Assembly (NCBI GenBank): GCA_049662565.1
Contig: JBATBW010000124.1
Coordinates: 1 to 36,231, forward strand
Origin: JBATBW01 sp049662565
Lineage (GTDB): Bacteria > Bacillota_I > Bacilli_A > Erysipelotrichales > Erysipelotrichaceae
DNA length: 36,231 bases
Direction of reading: 5' to 3'
Shown here: piece by piece, positions 31,382-36,231 of the stretch
How the letters are laid out: the number at the start of each line of letters is the position of its first letter
Position numbering within the stretch: the first letter of the stretch is position 1
Position numbers and translations under genes: made by a program
The notes under the pieces: model-generated
What the model saw: only the letters and a program-made list of their open reading frames with translations
Database searches by the model: none
What the model was told of the DNA's origin: nothing

Positions 31382-32960
31382 TTTCTTTATTTTCTTAAAT
31401 GAACATTATCTAGAGTTGGGTAAATTAATTGTTGATCATATTAGTATGTCACTTATTTCGGTATTAATCGCAGTTTTAGTTGGTGTTCCTTTAGGGATAT
31501 TGATGTCCAATGTTAAGGGTAGTGATAAGCCAATATTAGGTTTTGCGAATGTAATGCAGGCAATACCTAGTTTAGCGGTTTTAGGTTTATTGGTGCCATT
31601 ATTGGGTATTGGACGACCTCCGGCTATTTTAATGGTTGTTTTGTATTCGTTGTTGCCGATACTAAAGAATATTTATACAGGTTTAAAGAGTGTCAATGTT
31701 TCGACAATTGAGGCGGCTAAGGGTATTGGTATGAAACCATCTCAAGTATTATTTAAAGTGAAGATGCCTATTGCTTTACCGATGATTATGTCGGGTATTC
31801 GGATATCAGCGGTTAATGCGATTGGATTAATGACGATTGCCGCTTATATTGGGGCGGGTGGTTTAGGTAATTATGTTATTTCGGGTATTCAGACTAATAA
31901 TGTCAATTTGATGTTAGCTGGTGCTTTACCGGCTTGTATTTTAGCTTTAATGATGGATTTTATAATGTCAAAAATCGAAAGAGCTTTAGTGCCGATTAGT
32001 TATACGATGAGCATTAATGAATTGACGCCTAAAAATATTAGAAGGCAAAAACTTAAAAATAAGATTGTGATTGTCCTTGTATCGGTTGGTTTAGTTAGTT
32101 TGTTAGGTAGTATAATTGTTCCTTATTTTAAGAAAGTCGATAATACGATAGTTATTGCCTCTAAACCGGAAGTTGAAGGGGTGATTATTGGGAACATAAT
32201 TGCCTTATTGATTGATGAGAAAACGGATTTAGAAGTAAAGACGAAGTTTGGTTTAGGGTCGACAAAGATTATTTATGAGGCTTTAAAAAAAGGGGAGATT
32301 GATATTTATCCGGAGTATTCGGGTTCGGTTTATAGTGGGATTTTTAATTTAACTTATCAGTCGGGTACTAGTCCTGAACAGGTGTCTTTGGATGTGAAAA
32401 AGATGATGATTAAGGATAATATTGAGTATGGGGACTTTTATGGTTTTAATAATCGTTATACTTTAGGTTTATTGAGTAGTGATGCGAAGAAGTATCAGTT
32501 GAAGACGATTAGCGATTTGGAAAAGGTTAGTGGCGAGTTATCTTTAGCTTGTGATAGTGAGTTTTTGCATCGGGCAGATGGTATTCCGGCTTTACAAAAG
32601 GTATATCCTAATTTGAAGTTTAAGGAGTATCGCCAGTTTTCTGGTGTTTTGATGTATGATGCTTTAGTTAATAAGCATGTGGATGTGATGACTCCTTTTA
32701 CTACGGATGCTTTATTAAATAAGTATGATATTACAATATTAAATGATGATAAGTTAGCCTTATCAAATTATACGATGGCTACAGCTTATAATATGGATTC
32801 ATTACTTAGGTTTCCTCATGTGAAAAATTTATTAGCCCAATTACAGGGTAATATTAGTGACGTGGAAATGAGTAAGTTAAATTATGAGGTGGTTGTTAAT
32901 CAAAGGAATGCGATTGATGTGGCTAGAGAGTTTTTAAAAGATAAGAAACTTATCGATTAG
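31374..32960 (+). CDS. Fused osmolyte ABC permease and substrate-binding protein
   Basis: This 528-residue protein joins two functions. Residues 1 to about 215 are a ProW/OpuCB-type permease with five to six membrane helices and the EAA-like loop AAKGIGMKPSQVLFKVKMPIA. After one further membrane helix (residue about 225-245), the rest is an OpuAC-type binding domain (VIASKPEVEGVIIGNIIALL, YPEYSGSVYSG, YDALVNKHVDVMTPFTTD), displayed outside the cell. This replaces the separate opuCB, opuCC and opuCD genes. The fold matches choline/betaine/carnitine binders, but the exact ligand cannot be read from the sequence. The start overlaps the opuCA stop. Confidence 0.9.
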   Translation: MNDFFIFLNEHYLELGKLIVDHISMSLISVLIAVLVGVPLGILMSNVKGSDKPILGFANVMQAIPSLAVLGLLVPLLGIGRPPAILMVVLYSLLPILKNIYTGLKSVNVSTIEAAKGIGMKPSQVLFKVKMPIALPMIMSGIRISAVNAIGLMTIAAYIGAGGLGNYVISGIQTNNVNLMLAGALPACILALMMDFIMSKIERALVPISYTMSINELTPKNIRRQKLKNKIVIVLVSVGLVSLLGSIIVPYFKKVDNTIVIASKPEVEGVIIGNIIALLIDEKTDLEVKTKFGLGSTKIIYEALKKGEIDIYPEYSGSVYSGIFNLTYQSGTSPEQVSLDVKKMMIKDNIEYGDFYGFNNRYTLGLLSSDAKKYQLKTISDLEKVSGELSLACDSEFLHRADGIPALQKVYPNLKFKEYRQFSGVLMYDALVNKHVDVMTPFTTDALLNKYDITILNDDKLALSNYTMATAYNMDSLLRFPHVKNLLAQLQGNISDVEMSKLNYEVVVNQRNAIDVAREFLKDKKLID

Positions 32961-33009
32961 TTAATTACCGATTTATTTGTGCTATAATAATATAAATGGG
33001 GTGATTACT

Positions 33010-33201
33010 ATGGATAAGCGAAAAGCGATATGGATAATTGAGTGTTTAATGGTATTGATTTTGATTTTTATGTCGCTTCAAATTATCTTAGTAGATTTTG
33101 GGAACAATTGGTTTTTGTTGTTTATTCATTCTAGTGTTTTAGCATTAGATATTAGTGCGATGATTGCCTTTAAATATTTGTTGGATAATTGCGATTTTTA
33201 G
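33010..33201 (+). CDS. 63-residue two-helix membrane protein
   Basis: The protein has two predicted membrane helices (AIWIIECLMVLILIFMSLQIILV and FLLFIHSSVLALDISAMIAF) joined by a short loop with GNNW. No family is recognised. The start at 33010 follows GGGGTG; an upstream in-frame ATG at 32977 lies in the promoter (TATAAT at 32983-32988). It has its own promoter and terminator. Its ribosome-binding region (32991-33006) is complementary at 15 of 16 positions to the C6 stem-loop of small-RNA unit 3, making it a candidate target. Small size means the coding call is moderate. Confidence 0.65.
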   Translation: MDKRKAIWIIECLMVLILIFMSLQIILVDFGNNWFLLFIHSSVLALDISAMIAFKYLLDNCDF

Positions 33202-33224
33202 CTCCTTTTTGGAGCTTTTTTCTT
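33200..33224 (+). terminator. Terminator of the 63-residue membrane protein gene
   Basis: AGCTCC-ttttt-GGAGCT (33200-33216) is followed by a T-rich tail; it overlaps the stop codon. Confidence 0.85.
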
Positions 33225-33235
33225 TTAAAAAATAA

Positions 33236-33300
33236 TGAAACCGCTTACTTATTATTTTTTTCACAAAAGTGTTTACAATAATTTTTTTGTGTGCTATATT
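33236..33300 (+). promoter_or_regulatory. adhE promoter with possible cre site
   Basis: TTTACA (33272-33277) and TATATT (33295-33300) are spaced 17 bp. Upstream, TGAAACCGCTTACT (33236-33249) matches the CcpA cre consensus TGWNANCGNTNWCA at all but the last position. Lying upstream of the -35, it could allow activation or mild repression by CcpA. Confidence 0.5.
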
Positions 33301-33341
33301 CAATATGTGAATTATATAACAAGAAAGATGAGGTTAACTTA

Positions 33342-35954
33342 ATGAGTGAAGTTAAAGAAGTGGTTGTAGTTAGTGAAGTTGATCAATTAGTTGAAAAAGC
33401 AACTAAAGCATTGAAGGCTTATGAACAATTTGACCAAGATAAAATTGATTATATCGTAGCAAAATGTTCTGTTGCAGCATTAGATCAACATGGTGTTTTA
33501 GCTAAATTAGCACTAGATGAAACTGGGCGTGGGGTTTTCGAAGATAAAGCAACTAAGAATTTATTTGCTTGTGAATATGTAGTAAACCATATGCGTCATT
33601 TGAAAACAGTTGGTGTTGTGAATGAAGATGAAGTAACAGGTATTGTGGAAATGGCTGAACCGGTTGGTGTAGTTGCGGCTATGACTCCAGTTACTAACCC
33701 AACGTCAACAACAATTTTCAAATCGTTAATTTGTTTAAAGACGCGTAATCCTATTATTTTCTCTTTCCATCCAAGTGCATTACAAAGTTCAATTGCGGCA
33801 GCTAAGGTTGTTTATGAAACAGCTATTAAAGCTGGTGCTCCAAAAGATTGTATTCAATGGATTGAAACTCCTAGTATGGAAAAGACTAGTGAATTAATGA
33901 ACCATAAAGATGTTGCGACTATTCTAGCAACAGGTGGTAATGCGATGGTTAGAGCAGCTTATAGTTGTGGTAAACCAGCTTTAGGGGTTGGTGCGGGTAA
34001 CGTTCCAGCTTATATTGAAAAAACTTGTAATTTAAGACAAGCTGTTAATGATGTTTGTATGAGTAAAGCGTTTGATAATGGGATGGTTTGTGCTAGTGAA
34101 CAAGCTGCGATTATTGATGAAGCGATTTATAATGAAGCTATCGACTTGTTTAAAAAGTATGGTGTTTATTTTGTTAAGGGTGAAGATAAGGCTAAATTAG
34201 AAAAATTCATGTTTGGTGTTAATGCTTATACTCCGGAAAGTAAAAACTATAAGTTAAATCCAAATATTGTTGGTAAGAGTGCAAATTGGATTTTAGAACA
34301 AGCGGGTATTAAATGTAAAGAACAAATCTCAATTGTTGGGGTTGAAGTTAAAGAAGTTGGTCCTAATGAACCGTTATCTAGTGAAAAATTGTCACCAGTA
34401 TTAGCGTTCATTAAGGTTAAAGATTATAACGAAGGTATTGAACTTGCTGGTCAAATGGTAGAATTTAATGGTTTAGGTCATAGTGCTGCGATTCATACTG
34501 CTCGTAAAGATTTAAGTGAAATCTTTGGTCATAGATGTAAGGCAATCAGAATTATCTGGAATTCACCTTCTACTTTTGGTGGTATTGGTAATATTTATAA
34601 CTCATTTATTCCTTCAATGACACTTGGTTGTGGTTCTTATGGTCATAACTCTGTTGGTAATAATGTTAGTGCAATCAATTTATTAAATATTAAGAGAATA
34701 GGAAGAAGAAATAATAATATGCAATGGTTCAAAGTGCCTTCAAAAATCTATTTTGAAAGAGATTCAATTCAATATTTAAAATCAATGCAAGACGTTGAAA
34801 AAGCATTTATCGTTACTGACCGTACAATGGTTGATTTAGGTTATGTAAGTCGTATTACTGATCAATTGAATGCGAGAAGAAATAAAGTTCAAATTCAATT
34901 GTTCTGTGATGTTGAACCAGATCCAAGTATTGAAACAGTTAGAGCTGGTTATGAATTAATGAAGAGCTTTAAGCCGGATACAATTATCGCTTTAGGTGGT
35001 GGTTCTTCTATGGATGCAGCTAAGGGTATGTGGTTATTCTATGAACATCCAGAAGTGGATTTTGATGATTTAAAACAAAAATTCATGGATATTCGTAAGA
35101 GAGCATTTAAGTATCCTGAACTTGGTAAAAAGAGTCGTTTAGTTTGTGTTGCGACTACTAGTGGTACGGGTAGTGAAGTTACACCATTTGCGGTAATTAG
35201 TGATAAAGTTAATAATAAGAAATATCCTTTAACTGATTATTCATTAACTCCAACGGTTGCGATCGTTGATGCTTCATTAGTTATGGGCTTACCTAAAGGG
35301 GTAGCAGCTGATACTGGTATGGACGTATTAACTCATGCGATTGAAGCTTATGTTTCAGTTCTTGCGAATGATTATACTGATGCTTTAGCATTAAATGCGA
35401 TTAAGATTGTATTTAAGTATTTAAGAAGTAGTGTTCATGATGCGGATCCTTTAGCTCGTGAAAAGATGCATAATGCTTCTTGTATGGCGGGTATGGCGTT
35501 TGCGAATGCATTCTTAGGTATTAACCACTCATTGGCTCATAAGATTGGTGCTTATTACCATGTTCCTCATGGTCGTGCAAATGCCATCTTATTACCTCAT
35601 GTAATTAGATATAATGGTACTCAACCGAAAAAACCAGGTGTATGGCCTAAATATAACTACTATTGTGCAAATGAAAAGTATGCTGAAATTGCAAAAGTTG
35701 TTGGTTTAAAAGCAGATACTGTGGAACAAGGTGTTGAATCTTTAGCAAAAGCTTGTGATGAACTAGCGAAAGATTTAGGAATTCAAATGAATTTCCAAGC
35801 ACAAGGTGTTGATGAAAAGAAATATATTGAACAATTAAATGAAGTTGCGATGATGGCTTATGAAGATCAATGTACGCCATGTAATCCAAGAATGCCTTTA
35901 GTTGTGGAAATGGAAGAAATCTTAAAGTCGGCTTATTATCCAACTAAGAAATAA
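33342..35954 (+). CDS. adhE: Bifunctional acetaldehyde-CoA / alcohol dehydrogenase
   Basis: This 870-residue protein makes ethanol from acetyl-CoA with two NADH. The N-terminal aldehyde dehydrogenase half has the catalytic cysteine in DNGMVCASEQ (near 245) and the GVGAGNVPAYIE motif. The C-terminal iron-dependent alcohol dehydrogenase half has GGGSSMDAAKGMW, the ligand region TGMDVLTHAIEAY and the histidines in NHSLAHKIGAYYHVPHGRAN. Length is typical. The start at 33342 has GATGAGG 8 nt upstream; a start at 33291 would lie within the promoter's -10 region. It is a single-gene unit. It would regenerate NAD during fermentation, including from reduced substrates such as glycerol. Confidence 0.97.
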   Translation: MSEVKEVVVVSEVDQLVEKATKALKAYEQFDQDKIDYIVAKCSVAALDQHGVLAKLALDETGRGVFEDKATKNLFACEYVVNHMRHLKTVGVVNEDEVTGIVEMAEPVGVVAAMTPVTNPTSTTIFKSLICLKTRNPIIFSFHPSALQSSIAAAKVVYETAIKAGAPKDCIQWIETPSMEKTSELMNHKDVATILATGGNAMVRAAYSCGKPALGVGAGNVPAYIEKTCNLRQAVNDVCMSKAFDNGMVCASEQAAIIDEAIYNEAIDLFKKYGVYFVKGEDKAKLEKFMFGVNAYTPESKNYKLNPNIVGKSANWILEQAGIKCKEQISIVGVEVKEVGPNEPLSSEKLSPVLAFIKVKDYNEGIELAGQMVEFNGLGHSAAIHTARKDLSEIFGHRCKAIRIIWNSPSTFGGIGNIYNSFIPSMTLGCGSYGHNSVGNNVSAINLLNIKRIGRRNNNMQWFKVPSKIYFERDSIQYLKSMQDVEKAFIVTDRTMVDLGYVSRITDQLNARRNKVQIQLFCDVEPDPSIETVRAGYELMKSFKPDTIIALGGGSSMDAAKGMWLFYEHPEVDFDDLKQKFMDIRKRAFKYPELGKKSRLVCVATTSGTGSEVTPFAVISDKVNNKKYPLTDYSLTPTVAIVDASLVMGLPKGVAADTGMDVLTHAIEAYVSVLANDYTDALALNAIKIVFKYLRSSVHDADPLAREKMHNASCMAGMAFANAFLGINHSLAHKIGAYYHVPHGRANAILLPHVIRYNGTQPKKPGVWPKYNYYCANEKYAEIAKVVGLKADTVEQGVESLAKACDELAKDLGIQMNFQAQGVDEKKYIEQLNEVAMMAYEDQCTPCNPRMPLVVEMEEILKSAYYPTKK

Positions 35955-35994
35955 TTTAGTATAAAAAAAACGCTTTAAAATAATCCAGGGTTTT

Positions 35995-36027
35995 AGAGAC
36001 TATATGTTAAAATATGGTCTCTTTTTT
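35995..36027 (+). terminator. Terminator of adhE
   Basis: AGAGAC (35995-36000) pairs with GTCTCT (36017-36022), extended by inner A-T pairs around GTTAAA, and is followed by six T's. Confidence 0.8.
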
Positions 36028-36045
36028 GTTTTGGGGAATATAGGT

Positions 36046-36139
36046 TATAATAGTAGTGAATAATTTAACAATTTCCACATTAATGTGGAAGTGATTTGTA
36101 TTTTGCATATGCTAATAGATAGTAGATACTATTAGTATA
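36046..36139 (+). promoter_or_regulatory. Promoter and palindromic operator before a regulator gene
   Basis: A -10 TATAAT (36046-36051) precedes the perfect 18-bp palindrome TTCCACATTAATGTGGAA (36073-36090). A second inverted repeat follows, CTAATAG/CTATTAG (36112-36118 and 36129-36135), extendable to 11 bp. The first is a good operator candidate, perhaps for autoregulation. Confidence 0.55.
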
Positions 36140-36164
36140 GGCAAATTAGTGAATAGGAGATAAA

Positions 36165-36231
36165 ATGACGAAAGAAAACGATCGTAAAAAAAAGCTATTA
36201 AAGTTGTTGCAACAGCATAATGGTTATATGC
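36165..36231 (+). CDS. Start of a probable HTH regulator (partial)
   Basis: An open frame starts at ATG 36165 after AGGAGA and runs off the right edge, showing 22 residues: a basic stretch (TKENDRKKKLLKLLQQ) leading to HNGYM. The start of a winged-helix such as DeoR-like, BirA-like or NiaR-like regulators looks like this. The 18-bp palindrome in its leader supports an autoregulated repressor, but too little is visible for a family assignment. Confidence 0.5.
   Translation, partial: MTKENDRKKKLLKLLQQHNGYM

Noticed and set aside
33255..33295. Rex operator at the adhE promoter
   Set aside because: TTCACAAAAGTG and TTTTTTGTGTG resemble half-sites, but no spacing matches the TTGTNA-type inverted repeat well enough to call.

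Overview
This window is a low-G+C Firmicutes chromosome segment. The standard code applies: TGA is used as a stop (guaA, addB, opuCA) and Trp is TGG. The gene set suggests a gut-type fermenter, perhaps Erysipelotrichia-like: bifunctional adhE, a glycerol pathway with anaerobic-type dehydrogenase parts, AddAB, a preQ1/QueT salvage unit and an OpuC-type osmolyte transporter. The lineage call is inference and is not certain.

Layout. (1) About 1-3466 is the end of a mobilizable element: the tail of an unknown gene, a RepA-like ATPase, a block of 9-bp repeats, a hairpin-rich possible oriT, mobC and a MOBP-type relaxase. It abuts the 3' end of guaA, a common integration site, and is visibly richer in G+C than the rest. 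(2) 3467-5591, minus strand: guaA and a small FUSC/ArAE-type membrane protein. (3) 5592-6367 has no protein gene but is densely structured. It holds four tandem small-RNA-like units, each with a 5' hairpin, an exposed C4-C6 run and an intrinsic terminator. All four share the 12-mer CATWATTTTACA exactly 33 nt before the -10. This is the most unusual region of the window. (4) 6368-10950: a glycerol operon (glpK, two FAD oxidoreductases, a DUF1667 protein). (5) An orphan DUF4143 ATPase with a triple repeat at its promoter, and a YbjQ-like gene. (6) 13006-20507: a complete yhf-type cluster (yhfZ-U-T-Y-php-S-X-W), whose homologues are contiguous in E. coli but whose pathway is not, to my knowledge, established. 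(7) A polysaccharide deacetylase on the minus strand. (8) 21372-29781: a tight operon of a small unknown protein, the antiterminator GlpP, a Nudix hydrolase, AddB, AddA and an alpha/beta hydrolase, then a preQ1-I riboswitch with queT. (9) A membrane protein, an OpuC-like ABC transporter (ATPase plus fused permease/binding protein), a 63-aa membrane protein, adhE, and the start of a probable regulator.

Connections. GlpP at 21.7 kb is the expected RNA-binding antiterminator for the glp operon. The terminator of the fourth small-RNA unit lies only 28 nt before the glpK start, so that unit may serve both as a small RNA and as the glp leader. The C-rich loops are complementary to unusually G-rich ribosome-binding regions in this same window, at yhfZ and the 63-aa membrane protein. 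These pairings are predictions only.
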